Source: CAZHRC01 sp964533865
Lineage (GTDB): Bacteria > Bacillota > Clostridia > Tissierellales > Peptoniphilaceae
Assembly: GCA_964533865.1 (NCBI GenBank)
Contig: CAZHRC010000016.1
Coordinates: 1 to 53,312, forward strand
Direction of reading: 5' to 3'
Length of the DNA stretch: 53,312 bases
This document shows positions 16,786-24,206 of this stretch, piece after piece. A program made the position numbers and the translations under genes. Below the pieces are notes generated by a model. That model was not told where the DNA came from. It searched no databases and saw only the letters and a program-made list of their open reading frames with translations. How positions within the stretch are numbered: the first letter of the stretch is position 1; the number at the start of each line of letters is the position of its first letter.

Positions 16786-17186
16786 TTCTCCAAGCGAAAT
16801 CGCACCATTTCCTCAATCAGATCGTAGGGGATCGGTTGGGTCCATGGAAATCGAATCGAACCTTTAGCGAATTTAAACCCTCTTTCCGTCAGTTTCTCCG
16901 CAAACGCAGCCACACACTCCGGCCCCGGATAAATCCCCAGATGGTTTTTACTGTGAGCAAAGTGAATCAAGTTCTCCTTTTGCACATACGTTGGCATCTG
17001 CCATTTGATACACTCCACCGCCTCTGGCGCCAGAGCTTTTATCCGCCTGCGCACCTCTTCCAATATCGGGCGTCGCTCGACGGGTTGCAATGCAATATAA
17101 TCGTCGACCGCGTTCATCTCTACTGCGCAATAATGATTTTGGTCCACATTTTTAAACGCTCTTTTACAATTTGGACATTCCCACAT
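16776..17186 (-). CDS. DUF1801 (YdhG-like) protein with an N-terminal zinc-ribbon-like motif
   Basis: The product has 136 residues. The body from about residue 25 follows the DUF1801/iron-chaperone-like pattern (IKALAPEAVECIKWQMPTY ... FAHSKNHLGIYPG). Ahead of it is MWECPNCKRAFKNV....HYC, a four-ligand Cys/His arrangement that looks like a small zinc ribbon. Its ATG overlaps the TAA of the preceding gene (TAATG). Its own TAG stop falls on the first bases of the D repeat. Function is unknown; DUF1801 proteins have been linked to surface-exposed or metal-related roles without clear proof. Confidence 0.8.
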   Translation of the reverse strand: MWECPNCKRAFKNVDQNHYCAVEMNAVDDYIALQPVERRPILEEVRRRIKALAPEAVECIKWQMPTYVQKENLIHFAHSKNHLGIYPGPECVAAFAEKLTERGFKFAKGSIRFPWTQPIPYDLIEEMVRFRLEKVR

Positions 17187-17467
17187 TACACCTTCTCCTT
17201 GACTCGTTCAACAACAGTCACAGCGACCATATCTCCCGGCTGTTTTCCAATTTTTGCGCGGATATCTTTACGAATGCCTATAATGTGACACGCCGTTCCC
17301 ATGCGCACCATCTGGCCATCGTACGGCTCCCCGTCGAAAGTCGCATGAACCAATACTCGCCCTTTGCCGTACTCCGCCTTTACATCAAAAGGAATCTCCA
17401 CATATGCCCCATCCATATCCGGCACCTTTACGATCACTGCTTCAAATGCATACACTTTTGGGTTCAT
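17186..17467 (-). CDS. DUF1905 protein
   Basis: The product is a 93-residue small beta-rich protein. It starts at 17467 (MNPKVYAFEAVIVKV), chosen because AAGAGGTG precedes that ATG; the longer frame starts within the ribosome-binding site. The sequence (GAYVEIPFDVKAEYGKGRVLVHATFDGEPYDG, split over 25-57; then GIRKDIRAKIGKQPGD) fits DUF1905, which is often found fused or adjacent to DUF1801/YdeI-type domains. Here the two form a coupled pair. Confidence 0.85.
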   Translation of the reverse strand: MNPKVYAFEAVIVKVPDMDGAYVEIPFDVKAEYGKGRVLVHATFDGEPYDGQMVRMGTACHIIGIRKDIRAKIGKQPGDMVAVTVVERVKEKV

Positions 17468-17609
17468 CACATCACCTCTTCTTTTCATGGTATTTACCCG
17501 GATTGTAAACCCATAACCACTGTTTCCGTCGGAGACGACATTTCATTTCCTTAAAAATCTGGGTATATTATAGTCACAACCATCACTTATCATATCAAAG
17601 GAGGCTCAC

Positions 17610-18518
17610 ATGACGACTAACATCACCGCTCAAATCAACTCCGCTGGCCTTATTCCCATGGCAAATGACCTTGCAATCGAGGAAATTCACCGATTGGGCA
17701 ATGCCCTTAAAAAAGTCGGTATCTCCTCCATCCTTCTCCAGTCCGATAACGAGGACACGGTAGGTCTTACCCAACGTTGGCGCGACGCGTTTCCCGATCT
17801 TGCCATCGGGATAGCGGGTTGTCAAACCTCTAAGGAACTGCAATTCGCCATCGATGCTGGTGCACAGTTTGCCTTGATCCACGGAGACGAGGCCCTAACC
17901 GCCTACTGCGCTGAAAACGCCATCCCCTACTTCTCCGAAACAGACGGCATCGAAGCCGACCTCACCGGTGAGTTTTACGGTTTCAACGGAGGCAAATCGT
18001 CTCCAGAGGAGAGTAAAGTCATCGTCAGAAGTGCGCTACCCCTTGCCGATCAAGGTCCCTTCCTCTCAGATCCAGATGTACTAGCCGTCATAATGGACGC
18101 AGACGATTTGACTCGGACAGTAGAAACCCACCGAGAAGAGGAGCTTTTCACCTATCTCACCAATCAATATCAATCCCTCATGGGCTTTCAATTGGCACAC
18201 ATGGGCATCAACACCCCCGACGAAGCCGAAGCCAACCAAGTCACCAACACTTTTCACCAACTCTTTGGTTTCCCCATACGTGAAATCCCCATGTCTTTTT
18301 TCTTAGATAACGCCATAGAAATCATGAAATACCCCTACCACGGCACCCACGGCCACATCGCCATCAAAACCTACTCCATCGACCGAGCCATGAACTGGTT
18401 TCGCGCCCTCGGCCTCGAGTTTATCGAATCGACGATCAAACAGGAAAATGGCATAACCACTGTCGCCTATTTGAAAGACGAAATCGGCGGATTCGCTGTG
18501 CATTTGGTGGTGAGATAA
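17610..18518 (+). CDS. KDPG-aldolase-like / VOC domain fusion
   Basis: The product has 302 residues. Residues about 10-130 follow the KDPG/KHG aldolase (Eda) barrel: GLIPMANDLAIEEIHRL, FPDLAIGIAGCQTSKELQ, then AIDAGAQFALIHGDEAL. The usual Schiff-base lysine motif (KFFPAE-like) is not present where the barrel should continue, and the barrel appears shortened. From about residue 190 a VOC half-domain follows (LAHMGINTPDEAEAN ... FFLDNAIEIMKYPYHG ... HIAIKTYSIDRAMNWF). Eda-VOC fusions exist in Firmicutes, but here the aldolase half looks inactive. AAAGGAGG precedes the ATG. The gene stands alone on the plus strand. Confidence 0.65.
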   Translation: MTTNITAQINSAGLIPMANDLAIEEIHRLGNALKKVGISSILLQSDNEDTVGLTQRWRDAFPDLAIGIAGCQTSKELQFAIDAGAQFALIHGDEALTAYCAENAIPYFSETDGIEADLTGEFYGFNGGKSSPEESKVIVRSALPLADQGPFLSDPDVLAVIMDADDLTRTVETHREEELFTYLTNQYQSLMGFQLAHMGINTPDEAEANQVTNTFHQLFGFPIREIPMSFFLDNAIEIMKYPYHGTHGHIAIKTYSIDRAMNWFRALGLEFIESTIKQENGITTVAYLKDEIGGFAVHLVVR

Positions 18519-18614
18519 ATCAATTATGCACCTTCATCGCGAAGATGATCGCTTTTGCTCATCCCTCTAGTGGCTTATTTTCGGGAGATCCTTTTTTCGC
18601 CCTCCTTTTTAGCG

Positions 18615-18620
18615 TATAAT
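18615..18620 (+). promoter_or_regulatory. Possible -10 element of the lipoprotein/radical-SAM operon
   Basis: TATAAT lies 32 bases before the ATG at 18653, which has AAGGAGG in front. The -35 position is only a T-run, so the promoter call is weak. Confidence 0.4.
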
Positions 18621-18652
18621 AGTACTATCCTAACGAAATAAGGAGGTTTGTT

Positions 18653-19594
18653 ATGAAATTACATCAATGGTGTCTCATCCTTGGGACATTGGTTTGCCTT
18701 TCCTCTTGCCAATACATCGATGAATACCTTAACCCCACACCAATAGATCCCCCTGTGGAAACGGCGGCGGAGACCCCTGTCGAGACAGACGCGGAGACAG
18801 TAGTGGAAGAAACCCTCTCAGAAGATGGAAGTTATACGGGCGCTTCTCCTGTACTCATCGAAGAAGTGCCCCTGAGTGTGACATTGGTAGAGCCCGATGA
18901 ATCGGGCAAAAACCGTGCCTACATCACCCTCAAAAACAATAGCACCTACACCATCACCAGTATTAGCGTAAGAGGGTTACTCGCCGATACCAACTCCGAG
19001 GTCAACTTTTTAAGTAGCGACACAGTCTTTCCCAAAGAATCTGCGCCAATTATTCATGGGATAGGCCCTGATTCCAACGAGGAAAAAGATTTGGTGATCC
19101 AAGACTTGGAACTTAAGGTCTTTCGCGGAGCAGGCTCTTTTACGGTAAATTATAACTTTGAAACCGCCACCTATACGGTGACCGAAAACCCAACTGTTCG
19201 GGAAGCCATAACCTCTCCTGTACGCATCGACGATTTCCCCTATGAAATCACCCTTCAAGAGCCGGATTCTCGCGGGTATATTTACGGCTTAGCCACTTTT
19301 ACCAATAACTCTTCATTAACTGTCACCGGATTTACGATGGAATATCTCCTCAGCGAGATCAACGACAAAATTGTATTTATGTGTTTTGAGAAAGTACTCC
19401 CCGGTGAAACCTCTCCGAGTTTTCCCTCTTCTGGACCAGCCTGGCAATCCTATAACACGAAGCCTTTGAAATATACGATCATCCTCGAGGATGACGATGG
19501 TACGACCACCTATGTGGATTACGATGCGAAGTTGAATCACTATACGGCTTCTTTGATTTCAGATACCGATGCTCCTACTGAGGAAGCCCCATGA
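18653..19594 (+). CDS. Lipoprotein with two tandem copies of an unknown ~105-residue domain
   Basis: The product has 313 residues, lipobox LSSC (Cys19) and an acidic Thr/Glu linker. Two homologous domains follow: each opens SPV.I...P...TL.EPD and ends with a TY(V/T)...Y.... beta segment (about 65-180 and 190-305). Both contain NNS/T segments and the sequence pattern of a secreted beta-sandwich. The stop overlaps the next start (ATGA). I do not recognise the domain. The duplication suggests a ligand-binding or adhesive surface module. Confidence 0.75.
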   Translation: MKLHQWCLILGTLVCLSSCQYIDEYLNPTPIDPPVETAAETPVETDAETVVEETLSEDGSYTGASPVLIEEVPLSVTLVEPDESGKNRAYITLKNNSTYTITSISVRGLLADTNSEVNFLSSDTVFPKESAPIIHGIGPDSNEEKDLVIQDLELKVFRGAGSFTVNYNFETATYTVTENPTVREAITSPVRIDDFPYEITLQEPDSRGYIYGLATFTNNSSLTVTGFTMEYLLSEINDKIVFMCFEKVLPGETSPSFPSSGPAWQSYNTKPLKYTIILEDDDGTTTYVDYDAKLNHYTASLISDTDAPTEEAP

Positions 19595-20490
19595 CCCTCT
19601 CCTATGTCTCCGCCAAAAGCCTACTGACCCCACACAAAAACAGCCCCCATTGGTTTTATGCCGACTACAATACCAATATCTATCGGGGCTGCTCTCACGG
19701 GTGCATCTACTGTGATAGCCGCAGCAGCTGCTATGGGGATTTTGCTTTTGACACGGTTAAAGTGAAGGCAAACGCCCTCGAGATTTTGGAGCGGCAGCTC
19801 CATTCGAAGCGTAAAAAGGGAATCGTCGCCACCGGGGCGATGAGCGATCCCTATAACCCTCTCGAAGAGCAATTGGAGCTGACACGGGGCGCACTGAACC
19901 TCTTCCGACAATACGGTTACGGGGTGGTGATCTATACTAAAAGCCATCTCATCCTGAGGGACTTAGATCTCCTCGTTGACATCCAAAAGAAGCAACCGGT
20001 CGTATGTGCGCTGACCATCACCTGTGCCGATGACGAACTCGGCAAAACCATCGAGTCCCACGCGCCCACCTCTTCCCAACGTTTCGAAGCCTTGACTGCC
20101 CTCTCCGACGCAGGATTATTCACTGGGATCCTCATGATGCCCATACTGCCCTTTATCAACGATTCTGTATCGAACGTGGAAGGCATCGTCGAGATGGCCA
20201 ACCGTGCCGGCGCTCGATTTATCTACCCTTCCTTTGGCGTCACCCTTAGAGATGTACAGCGCGCCTATTTCCTCCGACAAATCTACCGCATAAGCCCAGA
20301 TCTACAGCGAAAATACGAGACCGCCTACAAGGCAAACTACTATTGTTCTTCGCCAAATGCGGACGATCTATGGCATACTTTTAGCACCTCTTGTGAAAAG
20401 CATGGTTTACTCCACCGTATCGAGGATATCGTCAGCGCCTATCGTCGAGATACCCCCTATCAACAACTCTCTCTTTTTGATCGTATTTAG
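19591..20490 (+). CDS. SPL-family radical SAM protein
   Basis: The product has 299 residues. The 4Fe-4S motif CSHGCIYC (CxxxCxxC, about residues 34-41) is preceded by NTNIYRG and followed by DSRSSCYG, as in spore-photoproduct-lyase-like proteins of the Rv2578c type. The barrel continues with GAMSDPYNPLE and later ILMMPILPFINDS. These enzymes generate an adenosyl radical; most members outside true SplB have unknown substrates. The extra cysteine in SSCYG also occurs in relatives. The gene is coupled to the lipoprotein before it, an odd partnership of a cytoplasmic enzyme with a surface protein. Confidence 0.85.
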   Translation: MTLSYVSAKSLLTPHKNSPHWFYADYNTNIYRGCSHGCIYCDSRSSCYGDFAFDTVKVKANALEILERQLHSKRKKGIVATGAMSDPYNPLEEQLELTRGALNLFRQYGYGVVIYTKSHLILRDLDLLVDIQKKQPVVCALTITCADDELGKTIESHAPTSSQRFEALTALSDAGLFTGILMMPILPFINDSVSNVEGIVEMANRAGARFIYPSFGVTLRDVQRAYFLRQIYRISPDLQRKYETAYKANYYCSSPNADDLWHTFSTSCEKHGLLHRIEDIVSAYRRDTPYQQLSLFDRI

Positions 20491-20583
20491 TCCGTGGCTC
20501 TCAAAAACCTCATACTTATCGGTCAGCGATTCATCTCTCTTTTTCTGGGCATATATCTTGTAAACCTAGAAAGGAGATCCGTT

Positions 20584-21213
20584 ATGAAAATTGACGTTTG
20601 GGTCGATTATATCTGCCCATTTTGCTATATTGGAAAAAGAAATCTCGCCCTAGCACTTGACGATTTTGAAGGGAGTCAAGATGTTATCGTCGAAGTCAAG
20701 AGCTTCCTACTCAATCCTGAATTGAGTACAGAACCTCACCTCACCGTGGATCAGTACGTATCTGAACGCTACGGTCAAACCCTAGAACAAGCTAAAGCAG
20801 GTAATGCGAGAATCGCAGAAATGGCAAAAAGAGTTGGGCTTCCCATCGATTTTGACAAGACCTTCATGGTCAATTCCTTCGATGCCCACAGAGTGCTACA
20901 GTATGCCAAGACGGCAAATCTCGGATCAGCGTTATTTGATGGGATTCAACAGGCGTACTACGCCAACGGCGCCATCATCAGCGATCACGAAACCTTAGCC
21001 GCCCTAGGCGAATCCGTAGGCCTGGTTCGAGACGACATTCTAGACATCCTCGCATCGGATAAATTCTCAGAGGAAGTTTACGCCGACTACAACGACGCAA
21101 AAGCCATGGAAATCAGCGGCGTGCCATTCTTTGTCATCGACGGTAAATACGGGCTATCCGGAGCCCAACCTCCGGATGTTATCAGCGACACCCTGCGCAA
21201 AGCTGCAGAGTAA
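20584..21213 (+). CDS. DsbA-family oxidoreductase, FrnE-like
   Basis: The start is at 20584 (MKIDVWVDYICPFCYIG), where AAAGGAG stands eight bases before ATG; the longer frame has no site. The 209-residue product has the thioredoxin-fold CPFC active site, no signal peptide, and the FrnE-type SFLLNPEL and DAHRVLQYAK motifs. The cis-Pro loop is GVPFFVIDGKYGLSGAQ. It is a cytoplasmic member often associated with redox metabolism or secondary metabolism. A nitroreductase follows 18 bases later. Confidence 0.85.
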   Translation: MKIDVWVDYICPFCYIGKRNLALALDDFEGSQDVIVEVKSFLLNPELSTEPHLTVDQYVSERYGQTLEQAKAGNARIAEMAKRVGLPIDFDKTFMVNSFDAHRVLQYAKTANLGSALFDGIQQAYYANGAIISDHETLAALGESVGLVRDDILDILASDKFSEEVYADYNDAKAMEISGVPFFVIDGKYGLSGAQPPDVISDTLRKAAE

Positions 21214-21231
21214 CCTCGATTGGAGTCGACG

Positions 21232-21969
21232 ATGTACGATGTATCCTTGATGTATCAACGAAAGAGCACCCGATCCTACGACAAAACCCCCTTGGAAGAG
21301 GGGGTTCTGTCAGCGATTAACGAATACACTAAAAAACTCGTGCCATTGTTTCCAACAGCACACGTCCAGTCTATCCAGATCCCCAACGAAAATGTGCACA
21401 GCGTGCTACCTTGGAAGGCGCCACATTACTTGGCAATTTTTAGCGAAAAACACCCCGACGCTTTAATCAACGTCGGGTTTATGTATCAGCAAATGGACTT
21501 ATACCTTCAAAGTCTAGGACTGGGGAGTTGTTGGCTGGGCATGGGCCGATACACCCCGTCTGATCGTGGACCCATCCTTCCATCGGGCCTTTCCTTTACC
21601 ATAATGATCGCGTTTGGAAAGCCTACACCATCCCCTCACCGCAAGCTCTCTGAGTTCAAACGCAAACCCCTCGCCCAAATCTCCGATCACCCCGACCCTC
21701 GATTGGAACCGGCGCGTCTCGCCCCGTCCAGTCTGAACAGTCAGCCTTGGCATTTTCTCCATACAGAAAACGCCATCGATTGCTATTGCCACAATGCCGG
21801 TCTGCTCACAACAAAGGCGCCAAAAGCCACAAACCTCATCGACATGGGGATCGCTCTTGGACAACTCTACATGGCGAACCAAAAAGACTTCACTTTTTTC
21901 AAACGGGAGGCTCACTCCACATTGAAAAACCACACTTACATCGGCACCATTACATTGGGAGAGGATTAA
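21232..21969 (+). CDS. Nitroreductase-like flavoprotein (TM1586 type)
   Basis: The start is the ATG at 21232, six bases after GGAG. The 245-residue product opens LMYQRKSTRSYDKTPL, the FMN-phosphate-binding Arg region of nitroreductases, and contains a second half with PSSLNSQPWHF. That is the putative TM-nitroreductase family arrangement in which the two domains are fused. It follows the FrnE-like gene. Its last four bases overlap the stop of the DUF1287 gene on the other strand. Confidence 0.8.
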   Translation: MYDVSLMYQRKSTRSYDKTPLEEGVLSAINEYTKKLVPLFPTAHVQSIQIPNENVHSVLPWKAPHYLAIFSEKHPDALINVGFMYQQMDLYLQSLGLGSCWLGMGRYTPSDRGPILPSGLSFTIMIAFGKPTPSPHRKLSEFKRKPLAQISDHPDPRLEPARLAPSSLNSQPWHFLHTENAIDCYCHNAGLLTTKAPKATNLIDMGIALGQLYMANQKDFTFFKREAHSTLKNHTYIGTITLGED

Positions 21970-21978
21970 TCCTCTCCC
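21957..21978. terminator. Palindromic hairpin shared by two convergent stop codons
   Basis: A perfect 22-base palindrome (GGGAGAGGA, TTAA centre, then its complement) spans the stops of the nitroreductase gene and the DUF1287 gene, so both proteins end in Gly-Glu-Asp from the same bases. It could act as a bidirectional terminator, but neither side has a full T-run. Confidence 0.5.
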
Positions 21979-22685
21979 TCTTTCCATGGTATTAAAGTCT
22001 GCTCGGTCACTGATGCGTCAAATCGATAGTGCCCGACAATGCCTACTCGGTTCAAATAATCTTCTTCCCGATTGCGCTGACCTAGGTTGTGTATCACAAA
22101 AGGCTCCCCTTTCCGATTGCGCACATCCGAAAGCATACCAATGTGTTTTTCATTTCGAAACACCACAATATCCCCTGGTTGCCATTGTTCAATCTCCTTA
22201 AGGTCCGTAGTCAACACGACGCCGTGTTTTTCAAAAAACACTCGAAGGTTTTTTACCCGCCTAAAATCGATATTCGTATCGGGTTCTTTCACATTGGTGT
22301 AATCTTCCAAACGCAAAGCGATATCCGCATCCACCATCGCCCTTAAATTGTAGCCTGCGTATTTAAAAGCTCTCCATATCACATCGGTACATACCCCAAC
22401 ATCATCTGCCGGGTAGCCGCCGTCCACATAACTACCGTCGTATCGCGGATGATTTCTTGCATCAATCCTCGCACCTTCTAGAAAATCCCCGTAGTCATCA
22501 ATCCCATTTTCATTGAAATCCACAGGGCTTTTAATCGATTCGATCTGCCAGCCTCTCACCTGAGCCTCGGCTTCGCCGCTTTCCACAGGTCCTTCACCCG
22601 ATAGAAGCGGTGTGCAACCCGCTAGTAATACAATCATCATCGCTATCAGTATCTTTTTCCCTTGACTTTGAATGGTATTGATCAT
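21966..22685 (-). CDS. DUF1287 domain lipoprotein
   Basis: The product has 239 residues, a lipobox (LLAGC, about Cys24) and DUF1287, an NlpC/P60-like putative cell-wall hydrolase: YPADDVGVCTDVIWRAFK holds the likely nucleophilic Cys, and WQPGDIVVF...KHIGMLSD supplies the His. The SPVDFNENGIDDYGDF segment contains an acidic, calcium-site-like stretch before the catalytic part. It is expected to act on the outside of the membrane. Convergent with the nitroreductase. Upstream (22686-22885) I see no further gene. Confidence 0.85.
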   Translation of the reverse strand: MINTIQSQGKKILIAMMIVLLAGCTPLLSGEGPVESGEAEAQVRGWQIESIKSPVDFNENGIDDYGDFLEGARIDARNHPRYDGSYVDGGYPADDVGVCTDVIWRAFKYAGYNLRAMVDADIALRLEDYTNVKEPDTNIDFRRVKNLRVFFEKHGVVLTTDLKEIEQWQPGDIVVFRNEKHIGMLSDVRNRKGEPFVIHNLGQRNREEDYLNRVGIVGHYRFDASVTEQTLIPWKEGED

Positions 22686-22885
22686 CTCGTTCTCCTGTTG
22701 AGTGGGGGATTTTACTTCATTGCCTTTATTCTATCTTATTTGCTACGATTTCACCAGAAAAAATGAGTTATATAATACATCGTGTTGGAAATAGTGGAAT
22801 CTAACTCTCTAGTTGTATTTTGGGGTGTAAAAAGAAAGTCGTAGTTTTAGTAGGATATAGCGGTTCAGGGCTGCGAGGGTACCAT

Positions 22886-23162
22886 GAGGTCTTATCAGCC
22901 ATCCAAAGGGTGGCGTCCGTCGGCTCCATCTCCGAGGGAGCTGGCTCAGCGACCTTTGCCGAGACTGAAGGAGGGGTTTCTCTCCATCGTCTTTCAGCGC
23001 GATAGCGCTGTTCCTTTTGGAGGTCAAGAACGTTAAGGTCAAAAGACGAGGTCAAAACCCTCCCTCCGAGTCGGCGAAGACCGCGCCGACCCACCTCCCT
23101 CGGGGATGGAGCCAAGGTCAAGGGCTACGGCGAAGGGCAAGTTCAACGGTGAAGGGATACGG
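22886..23162 (+). repeat. Repeat cluster R3 (inverted B, then C)
   Basis: The gap between the DUF1287 gene and the LysR gene contains a B unit in minus orientation (about 22890-22990; TATCAGCCATCC, CGTCCGTCGGCTCC, TGCCGAGACTGAAGG) and then a C unit (about 23048-23112), whose hairpin is GAGTCGGC...GCCGACCC. It has the same flanking CCCTCCCTC and CTCCCTCGGGGATGGAG as A. No D unit is present here. No gene is supported. Confidence 0.8.
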
Positions 23163-23174
23163 TAAGTTACCCCC

Positions 23175-24041
23175 CTACTCCTTTATCACGTAATCTTTAA
23201 ACGCTTTCACGCTCTTGTTCATTTTCGACCCGCTCCAGCACAGGTAGATGGTGCGGATAAAACCTGGATTGTCGATGTGGCGTTTGACGATGCCTTCCAT
23301 ATCTACCGCTGGCACGTCGGGGACGATGCCTAGTCCGTGGCCTAGGGAGACGTAGGCTAGGATGGCGTTGCATTCGGTGACTTCGATGCTGACGTTGGGT
23401 TTGAAGCCCGCTTCGAAGAACACGCGATCGAGGTCTTTTCTAAGGCCGCTTTCCTTTTTGGTGAGCACGAGGCTCTCCCCTTCGAGATCTGAAAGGGTGA
23501 CGGTTGACTTGGTGGCCAACGGATGGGTTTCAGGCACGACGAGGTAGAGTTGTTGCTCAAATGCTGGCGCTTTGCCGATACCGTTTGTCGGCTTTCCGAG
23601 AAAAGCGAGATCGAGGTCGCCTTTTTCCAACCCTGCAACCAAGGCGTCGTTGCTGTCTTGGACCAGGTCAAAGAAAGGATAATCTCTGTTTTTTTGTTCT
23701 AAATAGCCTCGTATAAGCTCTGGAACGTAATAAGCACCCGCGCTGTAGATGTAACCGAGTCGAATCGAGATTTCGACGAGTCCAGCTGCACGTTTGGTTT
23801 CAGCTACGGTTTTTTCGACCAAACGCAACACGTCGACTACATTGTCATAGAAGACTTGGCCGGCGCTACTCAGTTCGATCTTTCTACCGGTTTTTTCAAA
23901 GAGTTTTATCCCCAGCTCATCTTCCAGTGCCGATATGGCGTAGCTGAGACTGGGTTGAGAGATGTGCAGTATTTTTGATGCATTGGTGTAATGCTTGATT
24001 TCCGCAAGGACTTTAAAGTATTCTAGCTGCTGTAATGTCAT
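23175..24041 (-). CDS. LysR-family transcriptional regulator
   Basis: The start is the ATG at 24041 (MTLQQLEYFKVLAEIKHYT), with GGAGAG before it; the longer frame begins with an overlapping GTG. The product has 288 residues: a winged HTH at 1-60 (ASKILHISQPSLSYAISALEDELG), then the substrate-binding domain. It is divergent from the pyruvate carboxylase gene and shares the 165-base intergenic region with it, so it is a candidate regulator of that gene and of itself. The inducer is unknown. Confidence 0.9.
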   Translation of the reverse strand: MTLQQLEYFKVLAEIKHYTNASKILHISQPSLSYAISALEDELGIKLFEKTGRKIELSSAGQVFYDNVVDVLRLVEKTVAETKRAAGLVEISIRLGYIYSAGAYYVPELIRGYLEQKNRDYPFFDLVQDSNDALVAGLEKGDLDLAFLGKPTNGIGKAPAFEQQLYLVVPETHPLATKSTVTLSDLEGESLVLTKKESGLRKDLDRVFFEAGFKPNVSIEVTECNAILAYVSLGHGLGIVPDVPAVDMEGIVKRHIDNPGFIRTIYLCWSGSKMNKSVKAFKDYVIKE

Positions 24042-24158
24042 GAGCACTCTCCATTCTATACGTTTTCCTTCTTCCTCTTATTTTAGCATAGATTTCCCTT
24101 CCTTTTCCAAGATTCCCCACTTTTCCTTGTTTTAAGGTTCCCTTTCAATTGGGAGTCA

Positions 24159-24167
24159 TGATATAAT
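24159..24167 (+). promoter_or_regulatory. Extended -10 promoter of the pyruvate carboxylase gene
   Basis: TGATATAAT is an extended -10; a -35 is not convincing. It lies 40 bases before the start, in the intergenic region shared with the divergent LysR gene. Confidence 0.5.
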
Positions 24168-24206
24168 GTTAAAGGTTTACAAAATTAACGCGAACAGGAG
24201 GCGCTC

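Noticed and set aside
22685..22885. A further gene upstream of the DUF1287 lipoprotein
   Set aside because: No open frame with a start site; only promoter-type AT-rich sequence before repeat cluster R3.
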